Positions 7,317 to 14,846 of a stretch of DNA of 64,000 nucleotides are shown piece by piece. The notes under the pieces are model-generated. The model did not search any database and had not been told where the DNA came from. It saw only the letters and a list, made by a program, of their open reading frames with translations. Source of the stretch: Paenibacillaceae bacterium GAS479 (GTDB lineage: Bacteria > Bacillota > Bacilli > Paenibacillales > Paenibacillaceae); contig LT629764.1 of the NCBI GenBank assembly GCA_900105225.1, forward strand, positions 2,559,501 through 2,623,500, given 5' to 3'. Made by a program: the position numbers and the translations under genes. Positions within the stretch are counted from its first letter, which is position 1; each line of letters begins with the position of its first letter.

Positions 7317-9056
7317 ATGATAAAAGTTGAAAACTTATCCTTCTCATTTCCACAAAAAGAACTATATACAAACATTTCATTTACGTTAGAAGAGGCACAG
7401 CATTGTGCTTTTATTGGAACAAGCGGCAGTGGGAAAAGTACACTGATCGATATACTGATGGATCCAGAAAGATATTTGTTCGAAGGCAAATTAGAAATAG
7501 ATCCAACCTGCACAATTGGGTATGTAAGTCAGTTCTCCCAGCTAGACAGCACGGAAGAAACGACCGTTTTTGAATACATCGGAGAAAAATTTATTAAGCT
7601 ACAACATGAAATACAATCGATTTGTACGGAAATGGAAACATCAACGGATATTGAACCGTTACTCGAAAAGTATCAATTCGCTTTAGACGCATTGGATGCA
7701 ATGGGTGGGGATGATTTTGAAAGTACCATTTATAAGCAGCTTAATTTAGCAAACCTTCTAAAGCGTAAAGATCTTAGGGTATCCGACCTGAGCGGCGGCG
7801 AATTCAAGCTTATTCAAGTCATGAAGGAAATGCTTAATCGTCCTGACCTCATGATTATGGATGAGCCGGATGTATTTTTAGATTTCGAAAACTTAAATGC
7901 GCTTAAAAAACTTATTAATTCCTATAAAGGAATGCTGCTAGTTGTTACGCACAACCGATATCTATTGAATCATTGTTTCAACAAAATTATTCACCTTGAA
8001 AACACGGAGATTCAAGAGTTTGATGGGCGATATATGGAGTATAACTTCTCCTTACTTCAGACAAAAATTGAGTTGCAAGAAATCGCAGTCGCTGAACAAG
8101 AAGAAATTGAGAGATACGATGACATCATCGATAATCTTAGAGCGATTGCAACTGTTAATTCAGAAGCATCTAGAGGTAGAGCTTTAAAAGCTAGAGTAAG
8201 GTTTCAAGAGAGATTGGAAGCGCGTAGAATTAAAGCGCCATTTGTTGATATTAAGCAACCGGATATCAGTTTTGATATTGATCATGAGATTGAAGACACC
8301 ACTGTTGTAACTGTCAATAATTATAGTGTTTCCTTTGATGAGCTGTTGTTAGAGAATGTTAGCTTTGAGATAAAATCTACAGATAAAGTAGCCATTATCG
8401 GTCCAAACGGTACCGGGAAAACAACTTTGCTCCGAGATATTTTCAACAATAATCATGATTCCATTGAAATTCATGCGGATGTTAAATTGGCCTATTTATC
8501 ACAGCTTCAAGGCGAAGTGTTAAAGGATTCTAATACCATATTAGAAGAATTCATCGATGCTGGGTTTAACACGTATGATGAGGTTAAATCATATCTTTCA
8601 CATTATGGCTTTGAAGGCAAAATCGTTGATCAGAAGATTGCATCTTTATCGGGTGGAGAAAAGAATATTCTTCAATTGGCTAAAGTTGCTGCTAGTAAAG
8701 CAAACGTATTGCTTCTTGATGAACCAACAAGCCATTTAGACACCTACACACAAATCGCATTGGAGAATGCCATTGCAGATTATAAAGGTGCGATTCTCAT
8801 GATATCTCATGATTTTTATTCTGTTGTAAATGGTATGGATTATGTATTAATCATTGACAATAAGACGATTAGAAAAATGAAAATGAAAAAATTTAAACAA
8901 ATGATTTATGCGCGTCATTTTGATAAAAACTATTTAGAAGCGGAACAAAACAAAAAAACAGTTGAAATGAAAATAGAATTGGCTTTAAAAGATACTAATT
9001 TTGAACTCGCAAAGGTATTAGTTGATGAGCTAGAAGAGCGGATTAAGTTGCTATAA
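7317..9056 (+). CDS. ABC-F family ATPase (ribosome-associated type)
   Basis: 579 residues, no membrane segments, two ATP-binding cassettes on one chain. NBD1 has Walker A GTSGSGKST (about residue 36), signature LSGGE and Walker B LMIMDEPD. NBD2 has Walker A GPNGTGKTT, signature LSGGE and LLLDEPTSHLD. The linker of about 80 residues between them is charged and helical, the P-site tRNA interaction motif of ABC-F factors. A basic C-terminal helix pair follows. Family members bind the ribosomal E site; some protect against antibiotics (Vga/Lsa/Msr types), others are translation factors. NBD1 has D in place of T after Walker B (DEPDVFLD). The subfamily cannot be set by eye. A terminator follows at 9080. 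Confidence 0.9.
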   Translation: MIKVENLSFSFPQKELYTNISFTLEEAQHCAFIGTSGSGKSTLIDILMDPERYLFEGKLEIDPTCTIGYVSQFSQLDSTEETTVFEYIGEKFIKLQHEIQSICTEMETSTDIEPLLEKYQFALDALDAMGGDDFESTIYKQLNLANLLKRKDLRVSDLSGGEFKLIQVMKEMLNRPDLMIMDEPDVFLDFENLNALKKLINSYKGMLLVVTHNRYLLNHCFNKIIHLENTEIQEFDGRYMEYNFSLLQTKIELQEIAVAEQEEIERYDDIIDNLRAIATVNSEASRGRALKARVRFQERLEARRIKAPFVDIKQPDISFDIDHEIEDTTVVTVNNYSVSFDELLLENVSFEIKSTDKVAIIGPNGTGKTTLLRDIFNNNHDSIEIHADVKLAYLSQLQGEVLKDSNTILEEFIDAGFNTYDEVKSYLSHYGFEGKIVDQKIASLSGGEKNILQLAKVAASKANVLLLDEPTSHLDTYTQIALENAIADYKGAILMISHDFYSVVNGMDYVLIIDNKTIRKMKMKKFKQMIYARHFDKNYLEAEQNKKTVEMKIELALKDTNFELAKVLVDELEERIKLL

Positions 9057-9079
9057 TTCAGCATGTAATAGGATTTATT

Positions 9080-9111
9080 GCCTCTGAGACTTTACGTTTC
9101 AGGGGCTTTTT
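9080..9111 (+). terminator. Rho-independent terminator
   Basis: GCCTCTGA (9080-9087) pairs with TCAGGGGC (9099-9106), followed by TTTTT. It ends the ABC-F transcript. Confidence 0.75.
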
Positions 9112-9137
9112 GATTAGAGACACGACGCCCCGTCGGG

Positions 9138-9252
9138 ATTAAGGCTGCTGTTCTTTAGCAAGTTTCGTAAACTATTCTCTATACGATGAGTAACCGCTTG
9201 AATCGGAATAAGCATCGGAAAGGTTCAGAAGCTGATCCGTATCGCATTCCTC
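9138..9252 (+). repeat. Duplicated fragment, copy 1 (3' end of the PadR-partner gene)
   Basis: This stretch matches 12947-13062 at roughly 85-90 percent by eye. Its first 52 bases still encode the last 16 residues of the membrane gene at 12318-12998 (LRLLFFSKFRKLFSIR and stop, with S for R). The similarity runs on into the small open frame that follows the stop. The rest of that gene and its padR are absent, so this is the scar of a deleted second copy. Confidence 0.8.
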
Positions 9253-9335
9253 CAAGATTGACGCAGCATATTCGCCTTAAAGAACAAGGCGTTTGCCGTT
9301 ACCCGGACAGGTGCCCCTACATAGACATAAGCTGA
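9186..9335 (+). CDS. Possible small protein (49 aa), start shared with the duplicate
   Basis: ATG 9186 overlaps the fossil stop codon (ATGA), exactly as at 12995 in the other copy. The frame runs 49 codons to TGA 9335 and ends in CRYPDRCPYIDIS with two cysteines. Its first 20 residues resemble those of the frame at 12995 (MSNRLNRNKHRKG against MSDRLNPNKHPKG). The DNA differences are mostly amino-acid changing, which argues against selection on the protein. No independent ribosome binding site is visible. It may be a tail-end gene or chance. Confidence 0.3.
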   Translation: MSNRLNRNKHRKGSEADPYRIPPRLTQHIRLKEQGVCRYPDRCPYIDIS

Positions 9336-9384
9336 TGAGAAAGGCTTATGCCAGGAATGCCATGGACAGGGATGGTGTAAAAGG

Positions 9385-10752
9385 ATGGCACAAAACCGGA
9401 AAAAGACAAGTACGCGATTAACCGGAAGGATCGTATTTCCGGACAATCCGTCATACAATGCGGCCAGAATGGAGTTCAATCGGCGATTTTCTAAATTTCC
9501 GAGGGTCATTGTTTTCTGCAAACGAACGCAGGATGTGATCAACGCAGTTAAATGGGCTCGCGAGCGGGGCGTGCGGCTGCGAGTGCGTAGCGGGCGGCAC
9601 AGCTATGAAGGCTTTTCGGCTGTAAATGGCGGTATTATTATCGATGTGAGTGAGATGAATAAGGTTAAGGTTGATCGAAAAAATAGGGTGGCCATTGTAC
9701 AGACGGGCAATCCGCTTGCCCGTGTCTACAAAAAGCTGTGGGATAGGCGTGTGGCACTTCCGGCTGGGACTGCGCCTGACGTAGGCGTAGCGGGACTTAC
9801 ACTGGGAGGCGGAATTGGACTTCTGTCCCGCAAGTACGGGCTTACGTGCGATAACTTGAAACAAGTGAAGATGGTCGTAGCTTCGGGCCGTCATGGGGCA
9901 AAGACGATTGTGGCAAACCGAAAGAAACATTCCGATCTGTTATGGGCATCACGAGGCGGCGGGGGAGGAAACTTTGGCGTTGCTACAGCCTACACTTTTC
10001 GGGTTAGACCCATTTCGACGGTATCTATATATAGCGTCACTTGGAAGTGGAGGGATTTGGAGAAGGTGCTGCCGGTGTGGCAGCGCTGGGCTCCGTCTGT
10101 CACGAACCGCTTAACCTCAACCATTGAGGTGGCTGCCAAGCAGGTGGGCACGATTGTATCTACCGGGCAATTACTTGGCGGTACAGAGGAGCTGCGTCGA
10201 TTGATTAGACCGCTCTTGCGAGCAGGCACTCCGGTGAAAGTGATGGTGAAAACTGTGCCTTTTATTGAAGCGACCCAATTTTTTGCCGAGTCGGACCTGA
10301 ATCTGGAGCCAAAATTTAAAATAACCGGAGCTTACGGGTTTCAACCACTGCCTCGTGAAGGAGTACGCATAATACGCGACTTTTTATCCAAAGCACCCAA
10401 CAGGCACGCTAGCGTGTGGAGCCAAAGCCTGGGCGGTGCAGGGAGCGCAGTGAGTCGAATATCGCCTACTGCAACGGCCTATCCGCATCGGAAGGCGGAG
10501 ATCATCTACGAACTGTCAGCCCGCTGGAGAGACGAGGAGGAGCAGCAGAGGAATATTCAGTGGGTGAAAAGATTCCGTATAGCGCTACGTCACTTTGTTA
10601 AAGGGGATTATGTGAACTTTCCCGATCTGGGGATTAAGAACTGGCCCAAGGCGTATTATGGCGTCAACTTCGGCAGATTGAAGCAGGTGAAACGAAAATA
10701 CGACCCTCATAATGTGTTTCGTTTTGCTCAGAGTATTCCAGTTGGGAAATAG
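9385..10752 (+). CDS. FAD-binding oxidase, berberine-bridge type (CotQ/YvdP-like)
   Basis: 455 residues of the PCMH flavin family. The N-terminal FAD domain contains RVRSGRHSYEGFS, whose His is the usual covalent FAD attachment site, and GLTLGGGIGLLSRKYGL. The C-terminal BBE motif is YYGVNFGRLKQVKRKYDPHNVF. The second attachment site of bicovalent enzymes (a Cys in G-x-C-P) is replaced here by PAGTAPDVG, so one histidyl link is expected. Bacillus subtilis YvdP (CotQ) is a spore coat member of this family. The protein has no signal peptide and is unusually basic. The ribosome binding site is weak (GGGATGG). A terminator follows at 10791. Confidence 0.88.
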   Translation: MAQNRKKTSTRLTGRIVFPDNPSYNAARMEFNRRFSKFPRVIVFCKRTQDVINAVKWARERGVRLRVRSGRHSYEGFSAVNGGIIIDVSEMNKVKVDRKNRVAIVQTGNPLARVYKKLWDRRVALPAGTAPDVGVAGLTLGGGIGLLSRKYGLTCDNLKQVKMVVASGRHGAKTIVANRKKHSDLLWASRGGGGGNFGVATAYTFRVRPISTVSIYSVTWKWRDLEKVLPVWQRWAPSVTNRLTSTIEVAAKQVGTIVSTGQLLGGTEELRRLIRPLLRAGTPVKVMVKTVPFIEATQFFAESDLNLEPKFKITGAYGFQPLPREGVRIIRDFLSKAPNRHASVWSQSLGGAGSAVSRISPTATAYPHRKAEIIYELSARWRDEEEQQRNIQWVKRFRIALRHFVKGDYVNFPDLGIKNWPKAYYGVNFGRLKQVKRKYDPHNVFRFAQSIPVGK

Positions 10753-10790
10753 GTCAGAAAATGATACTCGCACCAGAACTAAATTGAAGC

Positions 10791-10826
10791 AAAGGAGCTG
10801 ACGGCGGCAGCTCCTTTAGCATTTTT
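10791..10826 (+). terminator. Rho-independent terminator
   Basis: AAAGGAGCTG (10791-10800) pairs perfectly with CAGCTCCTTT (10808-10817), followed by AGCATTTTT. Confidence 0.8.
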
Positions 10827-10857
10827 GGCCGATAGTCCCGTTATGCTGAACCTTAAC

Positions 10858-10874
10858 ACAAGTAACGGCAAGTT
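10858..10874 (+). repeat. Dispersed intergenic repeat, half A
   Basis: ACAAGTAACGGCAAGTT, identical over 17 bases to 3007-3023. It lies in the gene-poor gap between the flavin oxidase and the next gene. Confidence 0.6.
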
Positions 10875-10954
10875 CCCATTACATGATGAACACTGCTGCT
10901 CTTTCCATTGCAATCATGGTCCCTCTAGTGGACAATTGCGAGAAGAGGTGCAAA

Positions 10955-11017
10955 GTGAGTTCGATTTTGAACATTATCGAAAAACTAAAGCTGAGTGTCT
11001 TAAATCTATCGCATTGA
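10955..11017 (+). pseudogene. 5' fragment of an APH-type kinase gene
   Basis: GTG 10955 opens a frame of 20 residues (VSSILNIIEKLKLSVLNL) that stops at TGA 11017. It matches the first codons of the intact kinase gene at 22111 (MSSILNVIEKLKLNVLNI) in both protein and DNA. The match ends abruptly. It is a truncated duplicate and not an independent gene. No other gene is seen between 10827 and 11128. Confidence 0.75.
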
Positions 11018-11128
11018 AGAAGTGATTTTGGATTAATATTTAATAAGTGTGATGAACTCGATATTTGTTGAAGTAAGAATGATCCGGTATAGAGAGTGTT
11101 GAATACATTGAAAAAGAAGGTGATTTAT

Positions 11129-11803
11129 ATGTTCAATTGGATTGAGGAATATGAAATAACAAATAAAGAATTGGAAGAAAAAAGTCATCCTCGATTTCAT
11201 TTGAAGAAGGCTTCATTCGAATCGCCTTTAGCAATGACTGAATTAGCACGATTTATTTCTTCTGCAAGTGCGCTTCTCTCTGACACTGTGATGAATTCTT
11301 ATTCTGCGAAAGATGAAACTGTTCGAGAGCTATTATTTAATGATGTAGCACCGCATTTTGAAAATGTAAAGATTGTTTATTATGAAGATGAAATCAGTGT
11401 TGTTAATATGCAATTTCTGAAGGAAAATTCGAAAACAATGTTTCATAGTACGAACACCGGAATCAGTCAGGTCATCTATGATTTATATAGAACTAATGAT
11501 AGGAGCATCTGGACATCTGGTAAGGAACGAGAACTTACTTGGTACTCTGTAAAAGTTAACGAGTTAGATAAGTTTGATATTCCAAACACAACGGAAATAA
11601 AGGAGCTTATTCAAAGAGGGTATCTTCACGTGGACGATGAGCTAAATTTTATTCCTACTGGTTGGACGCTTGAAGATGAATTGAAAAACTCATTATCATT
11701 GAGATTCTTTTCCACTTTTGTTCCATGTATAACTTTAGCTGTTGATGTGAGTAACAATCAAGTAGTGATGATTCAGCTTTTAGGGAGTCAAGTGGGAAGG
11801 TAG
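11129..11803 (+). CDS. Hypothetical protein (224 aa)
   Basis: ATG 11129 is chosen because GAAGGTGAT precedes it by six bases; a longer frame from 11096 lacks such a site. The product is acidic and soluble, without signal peptide or membrane segments, and contains ESPLAMTELARFISSASALL near the N-terminus and IPTGWTLEDELKNSLSLRF near the C-terminus. I do not recognise a family. It stands alone between a gene fragment and the padR promoter. Confidence 0.55.
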   Translation: MFNWIEEYEITNKELEEKSHPRFHLKKASFESPLAMTELARFISSASALLSDTVMNSYSAKDETVRELLFNDVAPHFENVKIVYYEDEISVVNMQFLKENSKTMFHSTNTGISQVIYDLYRTNDRSIWTSGKERELTWYSVKVNELDKFDIPNTTEIKELIQRGYLHVDDELNFIPTGWTLEDELKNSLSLRFFSTFVPCITLAVDVSNNQVVMIQLLGSQVGR

Positions 11804-11932
11804 CGCTAGTTCCCACCCTCTCCCTCTTTCCGCCCTCGAAAGGTAAAAAAATGTCCCTTTACAAATAGAAAACCGTCCGATAAGCTATATTACATAACAA
11901 GGTAGTTGGTGTGCTCTCTTTCGGTAATTTTT

Positions 11933-11962
11933 TTGACAAACTAACTTGTATTGCAATACAGT
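11933..11962 (+). promoter_or_regulatory. padR promoter with overlapping palindromic operator
   Basis: TTGACA at 11933-11938 is a perfect -35. A TACAGT -10 lies 18 bases further at 11957-11962. The perfect 14-bp palindrome TGTATTGCAATACA (11947-11960) fills the spacer and enters the -10. Binding there would block RNA polymerase, as expected for PadR autorepression. Confidence 0.65.
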
Positions 11963-11971
11963 TGCTTGGAG

Positions 11972-12304
11972 ATGGTTCTTATTTCTACGTATAGTCAGAT
12001 GTTAAAGGGAATATTGGAGGGATGTATCCTGAATCTCATTGCTCAAAAAGAGATATATGGGTACCAACTGTCGGTATTACTGGAGCAAAACGGCTTCTCA
12101 TTTGTAAGTGAAGGCAGCATTTATCCATTATTACTTCGGATGCAAAAAGAGGGATGGATCGTCGGTCACCTAAAATCCGATGCCAAATCAGGAGGACCGC
12201 CTCGTAAATATTATCAACTTACTGAAGCTGGTCAAGAAGTGTTAGAGCAATTCCGTGAACATTGGGGACAATTAAAAACAAGTGTCGACTCTATAATGAA
12301 ATAA
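11972..12304 (+). CDS. PadR-family transcriptional regulator
   Basis: About 110 residues with a PadR winged helix: MLKGILEGCILNLIAQKEIYGY, then EGSIYPLLLRMQKEGWI, then PPRKYYQLTEAGQEVL. The short C-terminal helix makes it a PadR-s2 type. ATG 11972 is taken as the start. It lies only about 10 bases after the -10, with GGAG immediately adjacent, so translation may be nearly leaderless; ATG 11999 is an alternative. It is the first gene of an operon with the membrane protein at 12318. The palindrome in its promoter suggests autoregulation. Confidence 0.88.
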   Translation: MVLISTYSQMLKGILEGCILNLIAQKEIYGYQLSVLLEQNGFSFVSEGSIYPLLLRMQKEGWIVGHLKSDAKSGGPPRKYYQLTEAGQEVLEQFREHWGQLKTSVDSIMK

Positions 12305-12317
12305 GGAGGATGATGAT

Positions 12318-12998
12318 TTGGTTATTGAGGAACTAATTCATGAAAACAACCGGCTTAGAGTGAATTTAAATAATGAAAATAAACAATATTACGAAGAAAT
12401 GATACTCTATATCCGCACAAGTGACATTGGTCAACACAAAGCAGAAGAACTACTTTTAGAAATATTGCAGCATCTGCTCCAAGCCCAAACGGAAGGACGT
12501 TCTGCTAGCCAGGTGTTTGGGAGTCAGCCGGCAGAATATTGTCGTGAGTTGGTGAAGCAGTTGCCAAAACCCCGGATATCGGAACGGTTATCTACCATCG
12601 CTTTGATATTGTGGGCCTCACTAACATGGGCATTTTTATTACCAGCTCTCCAAGGTAGTTTGGGACTGCTATTAGGCAGATCGATTGAAGAAGCTAGTCA
12701 ATTATACTTGTCTTCAATTCTTAGCCAAATATTGCTTTCTGTATCTGTGATTTGGCTGATTTTTAGACTGTTAAACCGATCTTCTTTTACAAGTCGAAAT
12801 GGACAATTTAATTGGATGATTATAGTATCCTATGTAGGCTGCGTTATGCTCAGTGTACTAATAGCACTATATTTGAAGAATGATCTACCTATGTTTATCA
12901 TCCATCCTTTGATTAGTTTATTAATCTTTATAGTGGGTCTTGTTGGATTAAGGCTGCTGTTTTTTAGAAAATTTCGTAAGCTATTCTCTATACGATGA
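12318..12998 (+). CDS. DUF1129-like membrane protein, PadR partner
   Basis: 226 residues from TTG 12318, with GGAGG six bases upstream. The soluble N-terminal 95 residues contain a helical segment (YIRTSDIGQHKAEELLLEI), followed by four hydrophobic segments at about 95-115, 130-152, 165-188 and 193-213, and a basic tail. The layout, a cytoplasmic helical head then four membrane helices after a padR gene, fits the DUF1129/DUF1700-type PadR partner proteins; I judge DUF1129 more likely. Its role is unknown, probably envelope sensing or PadR signalling. The stop overlaps an ATG in ATGA. Confidence 0.7.
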   Translation: MVIEELIHENNRLRVNLNNENKQYYEEMILYIRTSDIGQHKAEELLLEILQHLLQAQTEGRSASQVFGSQPAEYCRELVKQLPKPRISERLSTIALILWASLTWAFLLPALQGSLGLLLGRSIEEASQLYLSSILSQILLSVSVIWLIFRLLNRSSFTSRNGQFNWMIIVSYVGCVMLSVLIALYLKNDLPMFIIHPLISLLIFIVGLVGLRLLFFRKFRKLFSIR

Positions 12999-13062
12999 GT
13001 GACCGCTTGAATCCGAATAAGCATCCGAAAGGATTTGGAACTGATCCTTATCGCTTGTTCCT
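12947..13062 (+). repeat. Duplicated fragment, copy 2 (intact locus)
   Basis: The end of the DUF1129-like gene and about 65 bases beyond it are repeated at 9138-9252. Inside this copy, ATG 12995 overlaps the stop of the gene and opens a 43-codon frame ending at 13126. Whether that frame is a gene is uncertain. Confidence 0.8.
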
Positions 13063-13073
13063 ACGGAATTATG

Positions 13074-13111
13074 AGAGACTCGTGCAATTACGCATGGGTC
13101 TCTTCTATTTT
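13074..13111 (+). terminator. Weak terminator-like hairpin
   Basis: AGAGAC (13074-13079) pairs with GTCTCT (13098-13103), with a T-rich tail TCTATTTT. It probably ends the padR operon, although it would lie inside the 43-codon frame if that is real. Confidence 0.4.
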
Positions 13112-13164
13112 CTGCAAACTTCATAATTTCCTTCGTTTTTTCGCCAGTCCTCCTTTAAAACAGT

Positions 13165-13184
13165 CCTGTAGTATGGCTTACAGG
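13165..13184 (+). promoter_or_regulatory. Inverted repeat upstream of the GDPD operon
   Basis: CCTGTA (13165-13170) and TACAGG (13179-13184) form a perfect inverted repeat with an 8-bp spacer, 20 bases before the GDPD start codon. It could be an operator for the response regulator encoded in the operon. That is inference from position only. Confidence 0.3.
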
Positions 13185-13204
13185 CATGATACAGGAGGCA
13201 ACAA

Positions 13205-14122
13205 ATGATTAAGAAAATAGCATTTTTAAGCTTAATAATTTCGCTTGTTCTTATTTGGAGCGGATGGGGAATTATATGGTCAGGGAAGGAGGATGGGGCT
13301 TCTACCAGCCGTAGCAGCAGTTGGGCGGAAAATGAATTCATTGCCCATGCAATGGGCGGAATCGATGGTTCCAGCAAGACGAACTCCTATGAGGCATTCG
13401 TATCGAGCTATAACAAAGGGTATCGTTTATTTGAAGCCGATCTTTTGCAAACAACAGACGGGGTACTTATTGCAAGGCATGATTGGTCGCAAAAGCTTCA
13501 GCCAGGTCTCCTAAATCAGCCAGGTTCTGTGTTAACGATGTCGCAATTCGAGAGCTCGCTTATACTGGGCAAATATAAGCCGTTAGCGTGGAATGATATC
13601 TTGCAATTGATGCAGGAATATCCTGATTTTAATTTGATCATTGATACGAAAGCAAATAGCAAAGAAAAAATCCAGCAACAGTTTGAGTTTTTAGTGAATG
13701 AGGCGCGCAGAGCGGATCCTTCTCTGCTAGAACGAATCATTCCTGAAATATTCAGTTCCGAAATGTATGATATTATTATGAAAATCCATCCCTTTCCCAA
13801 TAAAATTTATTCGCTGTACAAATCTAGAGATTCGGCAGCAAATATAGTGAAATTTGTGAAGGATAATCATATTTCAGTCGTGGCTATGCCCACATATCGG
13901 GTGTTCATTAACCCCAACCTGGTCTACTCTCTAAATAAACTAGGGGTAAAAAGTTATGTTCACACCGTTAATAGCCCCAAAATCATGACCTTATTGCGCA
14001 GCTTTGGGGTGCATGGATTCTATACGGATCAAGAGTCTTCCCCAGATACTCTTGCGCAAGCAGTTGATAATCCAAAGAGTAATAATTTTCAGGATATATT
14101 AACGATGGATTGGAAAAAATAA
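13205..14122 (+). CDS. Membrane-anchored glycerophosphodiester phosphodiesterase-like protein
   Basis: 305 residues with CAGGAGG nine bases before ATG. Residues 5-28 form an uncleaved signal anchor, so the enzyme domain faces outside. The TIM-barrel start has FIAHAMGGIDG and TNSYEAF. The metal ligands are in FEADL followed by the catalytic His in ARHDW, as in GDPD enzymes. The usual HRG-PENT start is changed to HAMGG-TNSYEA, a variant found in exported members, so the substrate may not be a standard glycerophosphodiester. It is 25 bases from the response regulator gene and likely transcribed with it. Confidence 0.82.
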   Translation: MIKKIAFLSLIISLVLIWSGWGIIWSGKEDGASTSRSSSWAENEFIAHAMGGIDGSSKTNSYEAFVSSYNKGYRLFEADLLQTTDGVLIARHDWSQKLQPGLLNQPGSVLTMSQFESSLILGKYKPLAWNDILQLMQEYPDFNLIIDTKANSKEKIQQQFEFLVNEARRADPSLLERIIPEIFSSEMYDIIMKIHPFPNKIYSLYKSRDSAANIVKFVKDNHISVVAMPTYRVFINPNLVYSLNKLGVKSYVHTVNSPKIMTLLRSFGVHGFYTDQESSPDTLAQAVDNPKSNNFQDILTMDWKK

Positions 14123-14147
14123 GTAGTATTTTGATGAAGGTGAAAAA

Positions 14148-14846
14148 ATGGCTAAAAATAATATTCTTATCGTAGATGATGAATTGGAAATTAGAGAAGC
14201 GCTCGTGATTTACTTGAAAAGCGACAATGTTGAGGTGTTTACGGCCTCTAACGGTATCGAGGCTCTTGAAATATTAGAAAAAGAAACGATCCATCTGATC
14301 ATTATGGATTTAATGATGCCGCAATTGGACGGAATAAAAACGACCTTTAAAATTCGGGAAAGCAAAAACATACCGATAATCATGCTCTCTGCCAAATCGG
14401 AAGCCAATGACAAGATCCTGGGCCTGAACGTAGGGGCTGATGATTACATGACAAAGCCGTTTAATCCTTTAGAGTTAATCGCCAGAGTTCAATCCCAACT
14501 GCGAAGGTTTACGAATTTGGGTGCATTTCAGACGACTGAGGACGAGATCATTCAGGTGAGAGGTTTGGTGCTCAATAAAAGCTCAAAAACCGTTGAAGTG
14601 GATGGCGAGGATATCAGGCTGACCTCCAAAGAATACAAAATTTTAGAGCTGCTGATGGAAAACAAGGGTAGGGTCTTTTCGCTTGAGCAGATTTATGAAA
14701 GAGTATGGAATGAGCCTATGTTAACCTCGGAAAATACGGTTGCTGTGCATGTTAGAAATATCCGGGAGAAAATTGAGATTAATCCCAAGGACCCAAAATA
14801 CTTGAAGGTCGTATGGGGGATTGGATACAAAATTGAAAAAAAATAA
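14148..14846 (+). CDS. OmpR-family response regulator
   Basis: 232 residues. The receiver has DD at 10-11, phospho-acceptor D54 in IIMDLMMPQ and the conserved KP in MTKPFNPLELIARV. The C-terminal winged helix contains LTSKEYKILELLMENKGRVFS and VHVRNIREKIE. It is encoded just after the GDPD gene and overlaps the kinase gene by 26 bases, so translation of the pair is probably coupled. Targets are unknown; the operon itself is the most likely. Confidence 0.95.
   Translation: MAKNNILIVDDELEIREALVIYLKSDNVEVFTASNGIEALEILEKETIHLIIMDLMMPQLDGIKTTFKIRESKNIPIIMLSAKSEANDKILGLNVGADDYMTKPFNPLELIARVQSQLRRFTNLGAFQTTEDEIIQVRGLVLNKSSKTVEVDGEDIRLTSKEYKILELLMENKGRVFSLEQIYERVWNEPMLTSENTVAVHVRNIREKIEINPKDPKYLKVVWGIGYKIEKK

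Noticed and set aside
7079-7513. A 144-codon minus-strand frame opposite the ABC-F start.
   Set aside because: It overlaps the well-supported ABC-F gene, lacks a ribosome binding site and has low-complexity composition.
9451-9930. A 159-codon minus-strand frame inside the flavin oxidase gene.
   Set aside because: It is a shadow of a gene with clear family motifs on the plus strand.
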